Shown: in pieces, positions 1-9,235 of the stretch
Position numbering within the stretch: position 1 is the first letter of the stretch
How the letters are laid out: each line of letters opens with the position of its first letter
Assembly: GCA_963754445.1 (NCBI GenBank)
Contig: CAVWFT010000001.1
Span: 1,922,001-1,986,000 of the forward strand
DNA length: 64,000 nt
Source: Bog-473 sp963754445
GTDB taxonomy: Bacteria; Actinomycetota; Acidimicrobiia; Acidimicrobiales; RAAP-2
Direction: 5' to 3'
Translations under genes and position numbers: made by a program
Notes under the pieces: model-generated
What the model saw: the letters and a program-made list of their open reading frames with translations, nothing else
What the model was told of the DNA's origin: nothing
Database searches by the model: none

Positions 1-1780
1 GATCACGAACAGCCCGATGCCGGCCTGGATTGCCCCCTCGACCGTGTTCACGCTCGTCGTCACGACGAGCACGACCAGGACCAGCGAGAAGCTGGTGTTC
101 CAGTCGACCGGCGACACGTGCTGCTGTTCGAGGCTGTAGAGCACGCCGCCCACGCCGGCGATCGCGCCGGACAGCGCGAACACCACGATCCGCTGCCAGG
201 TCGGGTTGACCCCGAGTCCCGCCGTGGCGGTCTCGCTCCCCCGCATGGCCGCCAGGTTCCGACCCACCGTGCCCTTACGGACCAGCAGCACGATGAATAC
301 CGCGACGGCGAGCACGCTGATGGAGAGGAGGAACATGGCGTGGCCGTCGAAGTTGAAGAACGCGCTCGGTGCCCAACCACTTCGCCTGCAGGCTGGTGCC
401 CTGCTGCCCGCCGGTCACCCAGATGTCGTTGAAGGCGGTGTTGTCGAAGAGCAGGGCCGCGGCCAGGGTCATGAGGGCCAGGCCCAAGCCCCGCAGGCGC
501 AGGGAGAGGAGGGCGAGGAGGATGGCGACGACGGACGCCACGGCCGCACCGATGAGGCCGCCGACGAGGAAGTTGAATCCCAGGTGGACCGACAGGACGC
601 CGGCCGTGAAGGCGCCGATGCCGGCGAACGTCGCCTGGCAGAGCGAGAGCTGACCGGCCATCCCGGTGATCAACGTGACCGAGAGCAGGATGATCGACAG
701 CGTCAGCCCGTTGTTGAAGACGGTCTCCCACACGGAGGGGATCCAGGTCAGCATCGAGATGCAGAAGGCGGCCAGCAGCACCCACCACAGGGTGCGGATG
801 ATGCGGTCCATGCTCGGAGCCCGTGTCGTGGCGGCGATGGGAGGGGGCGGCGGGTCGATGGTGGCCAGCGGATCGCGGCTGACGTCGATGTTGCGCATGC
901 CCGGAAGGATGAGGAGGGCGGCGGCGATGGCGAAGAAGGGCAGTGAGGGGACGATGGCCGCGTTCCAGAAGCTGTCGGGCGGGATGTAGCCCTGCAGCAC
1001 GGTCGTGAGCACCCCGAGGAGCACGGCCACCCCGGCGGCGATGGGCAGCGAGCGCAGGAGGGCCCAGGCCGCCGCGGCGATCGCCGCCACCGTCAGGGTC
1101 ACGAACTCGTCCGAATTGAAGGCGCCGAACACCGGCGCCAGCAGCACACCGGCCAGGCTGGCCATGAAGCTCGAGATGATCCAGGCCAGGGCGACCACGC
1201 CGTTGGCGTTGACGCCGTCGAGCTGGACCAGGCGCCGGCTCTCCACGGCGGCCCGCATCTGCAACCCCAGGCTCGTGAAGCGCAGGAGGATGGTGAGCAG
1301 CACGAGCACCACTGCGGTGACGGAGATCGTGGCCAGGAAGATCCCGTTGATCGGGGTCCCGGCGATCGTCAGGTAGACGTTGTTCGGATTGAAGAACGGC
1401 AGGATCGTCGTCGTGTCGTCCAGGTTCTGCGGACCGAAGATGACCGGGAGCAGCGACGGGATCCCGACGAGGAGGGCGAGGCTGCACACGAGTTTCGCCG
1501 TGCCGTTGGAGTTCGGGATGTGCCGGAAGAGCAGGCGATCGAAGGCCCAGCCCACGGCCGGTCCCATCACCACCACGGTGAGGAGGAAGGCCTCCCAGCC
1601 CGACCAGTTGTGGTATTGGGTCAGGAACGTGAAGATGAACGCCGAGGCGAAGGCCTGGGCCCCGAAGGCGAAGTTGAAGACACCCGTGGCCTGGTACGTC
1701 AGGACGAGGCAGACCGCCACGAGGGCGTACGTGCACCCGTAGGGCACACCAGTCAGTGCAAAGCCGAAGAACTGCTCCAT
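1..1780 (-). CDS. Fused LivH-LivM branched-chain amino acid ABC permease, frameshifted and cut by the window edge
   Basis: Inner-membrane permease of a branched-chain-amino-acid-type (HAAT) ABC importer. One chain carries a LivH-like half (about residues 1-300) and a LivM-like half (from about 335), both made mostly of hydrophobic helices. It starts at ATG 1780. The frame reads sensibly to WLGTER (Arg codon at 364-362) and then turns into arginine-rich nonsense ending near 275. Skipping one base near 361 restores the LivM sequence, FFNFDGHAMFLLSISV, which stays open to base 1. So there is a one-base insertion here, either an assembly error or a real inactivating frameshift. The binding-protein gene lies 59 bases upstream on the same strand; the two ATPase genes would be expected to the left of the window. 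Confidence 0.85.
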
Positions 1781-1839
1781 CGTCGGGACCTACCCGAACC
1801 CTACGCCCGCCGCCGTCCAGCCCGCCCCGCCCGCCGCGC

Positions 1840-3144
1840 TCAGGCGGGGGCCGGGGTGCCGGCCGGCAAGGGGAAGACCGGACCCTTCTTCGGGTTGGTC
1901 GACTGGAAGCAGACGAAGACGTTCTTGCCCTTGTTGAGCGCCGGCAGGTACTTGGTGCCCGTCACCTTGATGTAGGCGGCGCAGTACGGCGGGGCGTGCC
2001 CGGTGTGGCCGGCCGTCTTCCAGTTGACCGGCGACTCGAGCCCGCCCGAGGTGTACGCCGTCAGCGAGTTGTCCGCCGCGATGACGCTGGCCTGGGTCGG
2101 GTTCTTGCCGGCGAGCTTCAGGCCCTGCACGAACAGGTAGGCCGATTCCCAGCCCTGCAGCGCGATCTCGTCGGTGGTGTACTTGGGCTCGTACTTGTTC
2201 ATCTGGGCGAAGTAGAGCTTGAGCGCCGGGTACAGCGTCGTCGACGCCGTGAACGGGATGTGCGCGATGGAGAAGTACACGTTCTGCATCAGGCTCTCGT
2301 TCGTGTTGAGCGTCGACTGGTCGTTGCCGCTGAACCACAGCTGCGTCATGTTGCTCAGCCCGTACTGCTTGATCGCTCGGGCCATGGTGACGTTGCCCTG
2401 CACGTCCATGCAGCTGACCACCATGTTGGACCCCGCCTGCTTCATCCGCTGCACGTCGGTGGCGACGGTCGAACCGGGATAGTTCACCTTGAGGTCCGAG
2501 TAGCTGATGGTGTAGCCGGCGGCCTTCAGCGAGTTCTGCTCCGACTGGCACGAGGCGGCCGAGGCGGCGACCCCGTAGGCGATGAAGGCGATCGACGGCT
2601 TCTTCTGTGTCTCACGGGCCACGTAGGAGACCTGCGGACCGGCAGCCGGGTAGTACTGCACCGAGCCCGTGGCGGCGAAGAGGTTCTTCGGCCCGGCCCA
2701 GTTCCCGGTGACGTTGTAGCCGTAGGTGGGGATGCCCGACTCCGTGAAGAGGTTGGGCGAGAAGAACGCGGTCGCCACGCCTGTCACCGCGAAGACATGG
2801 TCCTGGTTGATGAGCGTGTTGGCCAGCTGGTTGAACGTGGTCGGGTTCCCACCGTCGTCGAGCGCGTACTTGTAGTCGATCTTGCGGCCGTTCACGCCGC
2901 CCTGCGCGTTGACGTAGTCGTAGTAGGCCCGCTCGCCGTAGATCAGCGAGGAGAAGTTGGATGCCAACGTTCCGGTCTGGGTCGAGATCGTGCCGACCGT
3001 GACGGAGGTGGACGTCAGTCCGGGCACGCCGCCGCTCGACGCGGCACCGGCCACGGCAGCGGGTGCAATGGCCAGCGCGCTGGCCAGCAGTCCCCCGGTG
3101 AACACGGTGGCGACCAGCGCCCTGATTCCCTGCCTGCCTCGCAT
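1840..3144 (-). CDS. Branched-chain amino acid-type ABC transporter substrate-binding protein
   Basis: Extracellular binding protein of the Peripla_BP_6 (LivK-like) family, 434 residues. The start chosen is ATG 3144, preceded by GGGGA eight bases upstream. It gives a clean signal peptide: basic MRGRQGIR, a hydrophobic run to about residue 33, then an AAS-type cleavage region. An in-frame ATG 69 bases further upstream would put a polar extension in front of it. Recognisable family segments are VTVGTISTQTG near the mature N-terminus, YVNAQGGVNGRKI, and ALDDGGNPTTF. It should deliver a small ligand (amino acid, amide or short acid; not decidable from sequence) to the fused permease 59 bases downstream. 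The 125 bases between this gene and the CoA-transferase gene hold the likely promoter. Confidence 0.88.
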   Translation of the reverse strand: MRGRQGIRALVATVFTGGLLASALAIAPAAVAGAASSGGVPGLTSTSVTVGTISTQTGTLASNFSSLIYGERAYYDYVNAQGGVNGRKIDYKYALDDGGNPTTFNQLANTLINQDHVFAVTGVATAFFSPNLFTESGIPTYGYNVTGNWAGPKNLFAATGSVQYYPAAGPQVSYVARETQKKPSIAFIAYGVAASAASCQSEQNSLKAAGYTISYSDLKVNYPGSTVATDVQRMKQAGSNMVVSCMDVQGNVTMARAIKQYGLSNMTQLWFSGNDQSTLNTNESLMQNVYFSIAHIPFTASTTLYPALKLYFAQMNKYEPKYTTDEIALQGWESAYLFVQGLKLAGKNPTQASVIAADNSLTAYTSGGLESPVNWKTAGHTGHAPPYCAAYIKVTGTKYLPALNKGKNVFVCFQSTNPKKGPVFPLPAGTPAPA

Positions 3145-3338
3145 GCCGTCCCCATTCGTCCGATGTGTCGCATCCCCCCCGGGATGCCGGTCACTGTACA
3201 ACTCGACTTTCATTGCTTCTGCTCACCCCTTGTGCCAATGGCACTCGCCGACCGCGCCGCGTGCGGTGTGTTCTCGCCTCGTGAAAACGCTGTTTCGCAT
3301 CCGGTTGCATCGTTGTCCCGTCGTGTCCGCGCTCCTCG

Positions 3339-5039
3339 TCAGTCCAAGAACAGCCGCTTGCGATCGAAGTCCCGGAGCGCCCGCACTTCGTCGGGACGCA
3401 CGGGCGTCAGCTCCTCCACGTGGCGCGCCACCTCGGGTTCGTACCCGCAGGCCGCCACGAACTCGCGCACCCGGGACTCGACGGGACCCTCGCCCGCCGG
3501 CACCGCGGCCACGCGCAGGGAGAGATCGTCACGCCGCAACACGCCCTTATCCGTCACCACGCTCACCACCCGGTGGCCCGGCGAGGTCACGTAGCCGACC
3601 GTCTCGGGCAGGCGCTCGGGCTTGGCCAAGGTGATGACGACGCAGGCGGTGGCCCGGCTGGCCACGTCGTTGGCCCCACCCGAACCCACCAGGAAGCGCC
3701 CGTTGGCCAGCTCGGTCGAGTTCAACGACCCGTCCCGGTCGACTTGAGCGGCGCCCAGGCATCCCACCGTCCGCGTGCCCGGGCCACCGATCACCATGCC
3801 GAGCACCGACGAGGCATCGGAGAGATAGGGCGTGCCCGGGAACACGCGCTGGTTGAAGATGTAGGGATCGGCCGGTGTCGGTTCGTAGCCCCAGAGGCCG
3901 AGCTCGGCGGTGAGCATCACGCTGCTGCCGGCGGCCCGGGCCCGGGCCACGGCCACCCAGGCCGACAGGTTGGCCACGCCCGCTCCGGCCAGCACGGCAT
4001 CGGCGCGCACGTCGGCCACCACCGCCTCCACCTCGCGGGCCCCGAGTGCGGCCGCCTGCTCCCAGGGCGTGAAGAACGCCTCCTCGACCACGGGAGTGGC
4101 GTCGGCGTCGGTCTTCCACGACATCGGGTCCGAGCGCCCCTCGAGCCAGAGCAGGTGGTCGGTGCCGACGAGCGTCAGGTAGTCCTCGTGGGTCTTCGGG
4201 CCGAGGATCCACTCGTCGATGTAGTCGTCGATCTCACCGCGCCCGCACGCCTGCGCCACCGCACTCCAGTGCGCGATGTCCTCGCCGTAGCTGCGCACCG
4301 GCAGCCCCGGCGCATAGCAGCCGCCGGGATGCGCCCCGTAGGGCGCCTCCGCCACGGCCAGGACGCGATGGGCCGGCACCTTGACCCGGTAGCCGAGGCC
4401 GTCGATGTCGTCGACCACGCGCTCGACCGTCGCCACCACACCGCGCCGGGCCGCCCACGCTCCCCAGACGCCGTCGAGCAGCGGCTCCGACAACACGAGG
4501 TTGCCCGCCGGGTCCGCGGCCGCCGCGTGGACCAGGGCGACGTCGGGCACGAGCGGCTCGAGCAGGCCGAGGGGTCCGAAGGGCGAGTCCACCATGGCGA
4601 AAGCGTCGTTCTCGGCCATGGACGAGCCGACGAGCGAACCCGTCACGACGGCCGGCAAGCCCCGGGCCGCCGCCTCGAGCCTCTGCGACAGGGTCAGGAT
4701 CGACCAGTGCTCCACCTCGACGGCGCCCGACTCGTAGGCCTGGCGGAAGATCGGATTGGGGGTGTAGGTCGGGAAGCTGTTGCCCGAGTACGCCGTGATC
4801 ACCTTGCGCAGCAGTCCGCCCCGGAAGTAGCTCGCGCCGAGGGCGCCCAGGCTCGTCATGATCAAGGTGAAGCCCGGATCGGTGCCCCAGAACTGGCGGG
4901 CCAGTTCACGGGCCGCCGCCGTCCAGCGGCTGTGCCCCATCATCACGAGGACGCTGTCGCCGGGGCGGACGTTCTGGGCGACGGCGTCGGCCAGCGAGGT
5001 GACGACCGGACGGGCCGGTGCGGGCGCGGTTGGGGTCAC
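3339..5039 (-). CDS. Fused two-domain family I CoA-transferase
   Basis: Single 566-residue chain joining the A-type (about 1-290) and B-type (about 320-566) halves of a family I CoA-transferase. These halves are usually separate subunits, as in IpdA/IpdB of actinobacterial steroid degradation. The B half has TAELGLWG with Glu379 where the catalytic Glu of the family (S-E-x-G) is expected, and the glycine-rich GSGGAND at 452-458. The expected role is moving CoA between an acid and an acyl-CoA, or hydrolytic ring opening if it is IpdAB-like; the substrate is unknown. It is transcribed divergently from the TetR gene across a 129-base spacer holding a perfect palindrome at 5108-5129, so repression by that TetR protein is likely. 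Confidence 0.8.
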   Translation of the reverse strand: MTPTAPAPARPVVTSLADAVAQNVRPGDSVLVMMGHSRWTAAARELARQFWGTDPGFTLIMTSLGALGASYFRGGLLRKVITAYSGNSFPTYTPNPIFRQAYESGAVEVEHWSILTLSQRLEAAARGLPAVVTGSLVGSSMAENDAFAMVDSPFGPLGLLEPLVPDVALVHAAAADPAGNLVLSEPLLDGVWGAWAARRGVVATVERVVDDIDGLGYRVKVPAHRVLAVAEAPYGAHPGGCYAPGLPVRSYGEDIAHWSAVAQACGRGEIDDYIDEWILGPKTHEDYLTLVGTDHLLWLEGRSDPMSWKTDADATPVVEEAFFTPWEQAAALGAREVEAVVADVRADAVLAGAGVANLSAWVAVARARAAGSSVMLTAELGLWGYEPTPADPYIFNQRVFPGTPYLSDASSVLGMVIGGPGTRTVGCLGAAQVDRDGSLNSTELANGRFLVGSGGANDVASRATACVVITLAKPERLPETVGYVTSPGHRVVSVVTDKGVLRRDDLSLRVAAVPAGEGPVESRVREFVAACGYEPEVARHVEELTPVRPDEVRALRDFDRKRLFLD

Positions 5040-5107
5040 GAAACCCGGGCGATGTCAGGCGTCGTGAGGGGAAGTCCCTGGTCCAGCCTCATTTTCTACC
5101 CCTACCA

Positions 5108-5129
5108 AACCTGACCACCGTGTCAGGTT
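5108..5129. promoter_or_regulatory. Palindromic operator 1, AACCTGAC-N6-GTCAGGTT
   Basis: Perfect 8-6-8 inverted repeat between the divergent CoA-transferase (start 5039) and TetR (start 5169) genes. The same palindrome, exact or close, recurs at four other promoters in this window (8806, 23750, 27343, 45767). Its place in front of a tetR gene makes the TetR protein the first candidate to bind it. Confidence 0.82.
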
Positions 5130-5168
5130 AGCCATTTCGCCAATACCCAGCACTACCATGCACCGGGC

Positions 5169-5915
5169 ATGGGATCGCCGAGAGTCCGACGTGACCCGGC
5201 GACCCCGGCGAAGGGGTCCGGCGCGCCGGGAGCGCCGGCGAAAACCGGGCCCGCATCGGACGTATCCGACCCCGCCGACGACGCCACCGTGGACGAGACC
5301 GTCGGCGCCCCCGCCTCCAAGCGCGTCCTGCGCAGCCAGGGCCGTCGCACCATGCGCAAGCTGCTCGATGCCGCCATGCACGCCTTCGACCAGCGCGGCT
5401 ACCACGCCACCCGGGTCAACGACATCGTCGAGATCGCCAAGACCTCCCACGGCACCTTCTATCTGTACTTCTCCAACAAGGAGGACCTGCTGCGCGCCCT
5501 CGTCGCCGAGGCGGCGACGGAGTCCCAGACCCTCTACGACACGCTGAGCGTGCTGCCCGCCCGGGGCGCCGCCCCGCAGTGGGAGGACGTGCACGGGTGG
5601 GTCTGCGCCTACTCCGCCCTCTGGACCCGCTACGCGCCGCTGTTCCGGGTCTGGACCGACCTGGCCACGGTCGACCCCGACCTGGTCGACGTCATCCGCC
5701 AGACCTTCACGTCCATGTCGGGTGCGTTGAGCAAGCAGATCGGTCCCGACTCCTCGGGCCACATCATCGATCCCGATGCCGCCGGCATGGCCACGCTCGC
5801 CATGCTCGACCGCTTCCATTACCTGCGCGAGTTCGTCCGCCAACCCATCGACGACGTCGCGCTCGAGACGATGACGACGATGGTCTACCGCGCCCTGTTC
5901 GACCCCAACGCCTGA
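5169..5915 (+). CDS. TetR/AcrR family transcriptional regulator
   Basis: DNA-binding repressor of 248 residues. About 50 N-terminal residues are low-complexity (Pro/Ala/Gly). The TetR helix-turn-helix follows: RRTMRKLLDAAMHAFDQRGYHATRVNDIVEIAKTS is split by the turn, then HGTFYLYFSNKEDLL. A helical ligand-binding domain, about 115-248, has FRVWTDLATVDPDLV typical of actinobacterial TetR proteins that respond to acyl-CoA or lipid ligands; this is inferred from likeness, not shown. A GTG at about 5287 would remove the disordered N-terminus and is an alternative start. It is divergent from the CoA-transferase gene, with a perfect palindrome 40 bases upstream of its start, so autoregulation and control of the other four palindrome-bearing promoters is the simplest reading. 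Confidence 0.88.
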   Translation: MGSPRVRRDPATPAKGSGAPGAPAKTGPASDVSDPADDATVDETVGAPASKRVLRSQGRRTMRKLLDAAMHAFDQRGYHATRVNDIVEIAKTSHGTFYLYFSNKEDLLRALVAEAATESQTLYDTLSVLPARGAAPQWEDVHGWVCAYSALWTRYAPLFRVWTDLATVDPDLVDVIRQTFTSMSGALSKQIGPDSSGHIIDPDAAGMATLAMLDRFHYLREFVRQPIDDVALETMTTMVYRALFDPNA

Positions 5916-5933
5916 CCCGCTCGGCACCCGCTC

Positions 5934-6431
5934 GTGCACGCCTACGACACCGCAGGCTGGTTGCCCTACTTCGCCGCCATGGTCGGCGCCGCGGCCGCGC
6001 TCACCGGACTGCTCTTCGTCGCCGTGTCGCTCAACCTCGACAAGATCCTCGAAGGCCCCAGGTTCCTGCCCCATCGGGCGGCGGAAACGCTCGGCATCCT
6101 GTTCCTGGTGCTCTACGCGTCGGCGGTCACGCTGGTCCCCCAGAGCATCCGCCTCGTCGGGGTCGAGCTCCTGGCGGCCACCGTCCCCCTGCAGATCCTG
6201 GTCCTGCGCAGCCAGCTGGCCCACCGCAAGGAGCGCGCCGAGGACCCGGTCCTGTGGATCGTCTCGCGCATGAGCGCCACGGCCATCTGCACCGTCCCGG
6301 CCCTGCTGGCCGGCATCAGCCTGGCCGCCCACTGGGGTGGCGGCCTCTACTGGCTCGTCCCGGCCACCATCTTGGGCATCGGCGGTGCCGTCTACAGCGC
6401 CTGGGTGCTCCTGGTCGAGATCGTCCGCTAG
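5934..6431 (+). CDS. Small integral membrane protein of unknown function
   Basis: 165-residue protein starting at GTG 5934, 18 bases after the TetR stop, so probably co-transcribed with it. Five hydrophobic segments are visible, near residues 8-30, 50-68, 73-90, 108-128 and 136-162. The N-terminal pattern MVGAAAALTGLLFVAVSLNL is shared with small actinobacterial membrane proteins sometimes labelled 'modulator of FtsH protease'. That label has little support and I do not assign a function. No soluble domain or catalytic motif is seen. Confidence 0.65.
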   Translation: MHAYDTAGWLPYFAAMVGAAAALTGLLFVAVSLNLDKILEGPRFLPHRAAETLGILFLVLYASAVTLVPQSIRLVGVELLAATVPLQILVLRSQLAHRKERAEDPVLWIVSRMSATAICTVPALLAGISLAAHWGGGLYWLVPATILGIGGAVYSAWVLLVEIVR

Positions 6432-6521
6432 CTCTCGCTCGCCCGAAGGGTCCGCCGCCGCCGCGGGGCGGTCGCCTCGACCAGCCGCCGGACCCGGTCC
6501 GGAGGCCATGACATCTGGTGA

Positions 6522-7301
6522 CTACGCCGGGAAGACCTTCTCGAAGATGGTGTCGACGCCCGAGCCGTGCAGCGTCAAGCCGCCGTCGACCACCAGGTTC
6601 TGCCCGGTGATGAAGCGGGCCAGGTCCGAGCACAAGAAGACGACGACGTCGGCGATGTCCTCGGGTTCGCCCACCCGCCCGACCGGGGTGTCGCGCTGGA
6701 AGCGACCCTCCTGGTCCGGCATGAACTCGAGCATGGGAGCGGTCATGGTGGTGCGGATCATGCCCGGCGAGACCGCGTTGACCCGGACGGTCGGCCCGTA
6801 TTCGAGGGCGGCCGACGCCGTGAGCGCAGCCACTCCCGCCTTGGTGGCCGAGTAGGGGCTCTCCCCCGCCGCCGGTCGGGTCCCGCTGATCGAGGCCGTG
6901 CTGACGATCGAACCGCGCCCTCCCGCCAGCAGGTGGGGTACCGCGGCCCGGATGCCGGCCCAGACCCCGGTGAGGTTCACCCGGAGCACCCGGTCCCATT
7001 CGGCGGGCTCGATGTCGGCCAGCCGGTTGAACGCGGCGGTGCCGGCGTTGTTGTAGATGATCGACAGGCCGCCCAGTTCGGCTGCGGCAGCGTCGACCGT
7101 CGCCTTCATGGCTTCGGGGTCTCCTACGTCCACCTGATGCGCCGTCCCGCCGATCTCCTTGGCCACCAGCTCGGCCGAGGGACCGTCGAGATCGAACACG
7201 GCGACCTGTGCCCCTTCCGCGGCCATGCGTCGGCAGGTGGCCCGCCCGATGCCCGAGCCGCCTCCCGTGATGATCGCTCTGTGTCCTTCGAGTAGGCCCA
7301 T
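6522..7301 (-). CDS. Short-chain dehydrogenase/reductase (SDR)
   Basis: Classical SDR of 259 residues. It has the NAD(P)-binding TGGGSGIG at about 12-19, an acidic Asp ending the second beta strand (VAVFDLDG, which favours NAD), NNAG near 87, and the catalytic Ser and Y-S-A-T-K near 138-155. The C-terminal ITGQNLVVDGG is typical. The substrate, a hydroxyacyl-CoA or alcohol, is not decidable. It begins four bases after the thioesterase stop, so it is the last gene of a minus-strand operon (ureidoglycolate-lyase-like, thioesterase, SDR) whose promoter carries palindromic operator 2. Confidence 0.88.
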   Translation of the reverse strand: MGLLEGHRAIITGGGSGIGRATCRRMAAEGAQVAVFDLDGPSAELVAKEIGGTAHQVDVGDPEAMKATVDAAAAELGGLSIIYNNAGTAAFNRLADIEPAEWDRVLRVNLTGVWAGIRAAVPHLLAGGRGSIVSTASISGTRPAAGESPYSATKAGVAALTASAALEYGPTVRVNAVSPGMIRTTMTAPMLEFMPDQEGRFQRDTPVGRVGEPEDIADVVVFLCSDLARFITGQNLVVDGGLTLHGSGVDTIFEKVFPA

Positions 7302-7305
7302 GGCG

Positions 7306-8286
7306 TCACTCCCCTCGGTCGTCGCGCCGCGCGTGCGCGTTGCGTTCGTCTCGTGCGTCTCGGTCTCGCCGTGCTCGTTCGGCGCGCTGCTCCGCGGCGC
7401 GCTCGACCCACGGCGGCTTCTTGCCCAGATCGAGCGGCACCTCGAGCTCCCGGATGAGGAGCTCCTGCGCCATGCTCAGGTGCAACGTGCCGTCGTCGCC
7501 GTGCATGGTCCCGCGGATGGTGGAGCGCCCGCCCGCGTTCACGAGCGCCTGGAGGTCGTAGAGGCTCCAGGTGTCGGCCCGCCAGGGCCGGTGGAACCAC
7601 ACGGCGTGGTCGATGCTGGCGTCGGTGTGGGTGCCCCAGGTGCCCAGGCTGCGGGGGCGGAACGCCGCCCCGGTCATGTCGGAGAAATAGGCCAGGATGC
7701 AGGCGTGGACGATGGGATCGTCCGGGAGCTGCTCGCGGGTACGGAACCAGCAGCGGCGGGTGGAGAGATACGTCCCGTCGGACCGCTCCTCGGTGTGGCC
7801 GAGCTCCCGGATGTCGAACGGGAACGGCGCCTCGAATCCCTCGATGTCGGAGGCCGGAGGGATGCCCGGGATGATCGACAGCTGGTATTCGTCGCCGGGC
7901 TCGGGCACGTGGAACGAGGCCATCATCCGGAAAGTCTCCCTGCCCTCCACGACGCTCACGACCGAGCGGGTGGTGAAGGAACGCCCGTCCCGCACCGGTT
8001 CGACGGTGTGCGTCGTCGTCACCCCCGGTGGCGTCGGGCGCAGGAAATGCCCGTGGAGGGAGTGCACATCGAGACCGTCCGGCGCGGTCTGCATCGCCGC
8101 GCTGAGGCCCTGGGCCACGACCATGCCGCCGAACGTGCGCCCTCCCAGCCACCAGTTGGGGCTGGTCGTCGTGAAGGTGGGTCGTCCCGATTCCCCGGGG
8201 CCCGCCGGCGTGGCGCCGATGGCCTCGACGAGGTCGCTGACGCTGGCCGCCACGACCTCGGCCTCTTCTGCGTCGTCCAGCTCCAC
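7306..8286 (-). CDS. tesB: Acyl-CoA thioesterase II, TesB-like
   Basis: Cytoplasmic double-hotdog thioesterase (326 residues) that hydrolyses acyl-CoA to free acid and CoA. Typical TesB segments are present: NWWLGGRTFGGMVVAQ in the first hotdog, HSLHGHFLRPTPPG, a second hotdog with SIDHAVWFHRPWRADTW, and GTMHGDDGTLHLSMAQE near the end. The C-terminus has an extra, highly charged Arg/Glu/Asp tail of about 35 residues that family members usually lack. The start is GTG 8286. It lies between the ureidoglycolate-lyase-like gene (25-base gap) and the SDR gene (4-base gap), so the three are one transcription unit. Confidence 0.87.
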   Translation of the reverse strand: MELDDAEEAEVVAASVSDLVEAIGATPAGPGESGRPTFTTTSPNWWLGGRTFGGMVVAQGLSAAMQTAPDGLDVHSLHGHFLRPTPPGVTTTHTVEPVRDGRSFTTRSVVSVVEGRETFRMMASFHVPEPGDEYQLSIIPGIPPASDIEGFEAPFPFDIRELGHTEERSDGTYLSTRRCWFRTREQLPDDPIVHACILAYFSDMTGAAFRPRSLGTWGTHTDASIDHAVWFHRPWRADTWSLYDLQALVNAGGRSTIRGTMHGDDGTLHLSMAQELLIRELEVPLDLGKKPPWVERAAEQRAERARRDRDARDERNAHARRDDRGE

Positions 8287-8311
8287 TCCGTACCCCGCCC
8301 CCGTCCTGCGA

Positions 8312-8815
8312 TCAGGTCAGATCCACGTCCACGGACAGGCCCTTGGCGGCCAGGTCCATGCGACGATTGTCCTCGGCGTAGCGCAGTCCCTGCACGTTGA
8401 ACAGGCGCACCTCAGGGCCCTCGATCGGGAAGGGCCCCCAGTGCCAGGTGCCCCGGTGCAGTACGAGCGGCTCGAGCGGCTCGAGGCGGAAGGCCCGCAC
8501 GAGGTCGAGGTCGGCCCGGTCGGCGAACTCGGTGTCCGCCGGGGCCACCACGATCACGGCGGGCACGTTGATGGGCATGAGGGCCTGGGTGTGGGTGTCG
8601 TGGCGGAAGAGGGCCTCGCAGCGGAGGCCGCCGTCGAGGACCGGGACCTCGTCGAGGGTGTGCCCGATGAGGTTCACGTGCGGGTCGGCCCATTCGAAGG
8701 TCATGCGCTGGGTGCCGTCGGTGGGGTCGGTGTCGGCGACGGGAAGCCAGCCGAAGGGCGCCCAGGCTTCGGCGCTCAGAGGCTGGGGGACCACGGCTTT
8801 GGCGTAACCTGACAC
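8312..8815 (-). CDS. Ureidoglycolate lyase-like protein (AllA family)
   Basis: About 167 residues in the AllA/ureidoglycolate lyase fold, a small cupin-like barrel. Supporting segments are EAWAPFGWLPVAD, HTQALMPINVPAVIVVAP, and VLHRGTWHWGPFPI, where the family's ligand-binding His and Trp sit. True AllA splits ureidoglycolate into glyoxylate and urea. No other allantoin genes are here, but a glyoxylate/hydroxypyruvate-reductase-like gene is divergent next door. The start is uncertain. GTG 8815 lies inside palindromic operator 2, which implies either a leaderless message or a downstream start, for example GTG 8794. Confidence 0.7.
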   Translation of the reverse strand: MSGYAKAVVPQPLSAEAWAPFGWLPVADTDPTDGTQRMTFEWADPHVNLIGHTLDEVPVLDGGLRCEALFRHDTHTQALMPINVPAVIVVAPADTEFADRADLDLVRAFRLEPLEPLVLHRGTWHWGPFPIEGPEVRLFNVQGLRYAEDNRRMDLAAKGLSVDVDLT

Positions 8816-8827
8816 GGGAGTCAGTCT
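8806..8827. promoter_or_regulatory. Palindromic operator 2, AACCTGAC-N6-GTCAGtcT
   Basis: Left half identical to operator 1 (AACCTGAC), six-base spacer, right half GTCAG followed by two mismatches. It lies between the divergent ureidoglycolate-lyase-like operon and the cupin/dehydrogenase operon. It overlaps the putative GTG start at 8815 and sits 25 bases before the cupin ATG. Confidence 0.68.
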
Positions 8828-8851
8828 AGGAAAGGTTGGGAGGGTCCGAGA

Positions 8852-9235
8852 ATGGACGTGCGCAGCATCGAGGACAAGGCGCCGATCGCAGAGCACAACG
8901 GCACCACGCCCGTGTGGTGGATGATCGAATCCCGGGAGTTCAAGGACATCACCGACGGCGGCTACCTGGAGCTGGTGAACGAGTTCGAGGTCCCAGGTGG
9001 CGGCATGGTGGACCCCCACTCCCACCCGACGCACGAGTTCTATTACGTGATGAACGGCCGGGGCATCATGACGATCGACGGTGAGAACCGGGAGATCGCC
9101 CAGGGCGACCTGGTCTACATCCCGCCGGACAAGGTGCACTCGTTGCGCCCGGTCAGCGACCACGCCCCCATCCACTGCTTCTGCTTCGCCGTGGGTGTGA
9201 AGGGTGCAGGCGAGATCAACTACACCACCCACTAG
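8852..9235 (+). CDS. Small cupin-domain protein
   Basis: Single-domain cupin of 127 residues with both cupin motifs. Motif 1 is HSHPTHEFYYVMNGRG, giving the metal ligands His, His and Glu, and motif 2 is IPPDKVHSL with the third His. Such proteins bind one metal ion; activities range from isomerase to dioxygenase to sensor, and nothing here decides among them. The next gene starts directly at the base after its TAG stop, so the two are translationally linked. The ATG is preceded by GGGAGGG. Operator 2 lies 25 bases upstream. Confidence 0.8.
   Translation: MDVRSIEDKAPIAEHNGTTPVWWMIESREFKDITDGGYLELVNEFEVPGGGMVDPHSHPTHEFYYVMNGRGIMTIDGENREIAQGDLVYIPPDKVHSLRPVSDHAPIHCFCFAVGVKGAGEINYTTH

Noticed and set aside
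60..1736. Long open frame antisense or shifted within the ABC permease region, rich in Arg/Pro/Gly
   Set aside because: A shadow of the permease gene in another frame. GC-rich third positions keep alternative frames open; no start signal or protein-like composition.
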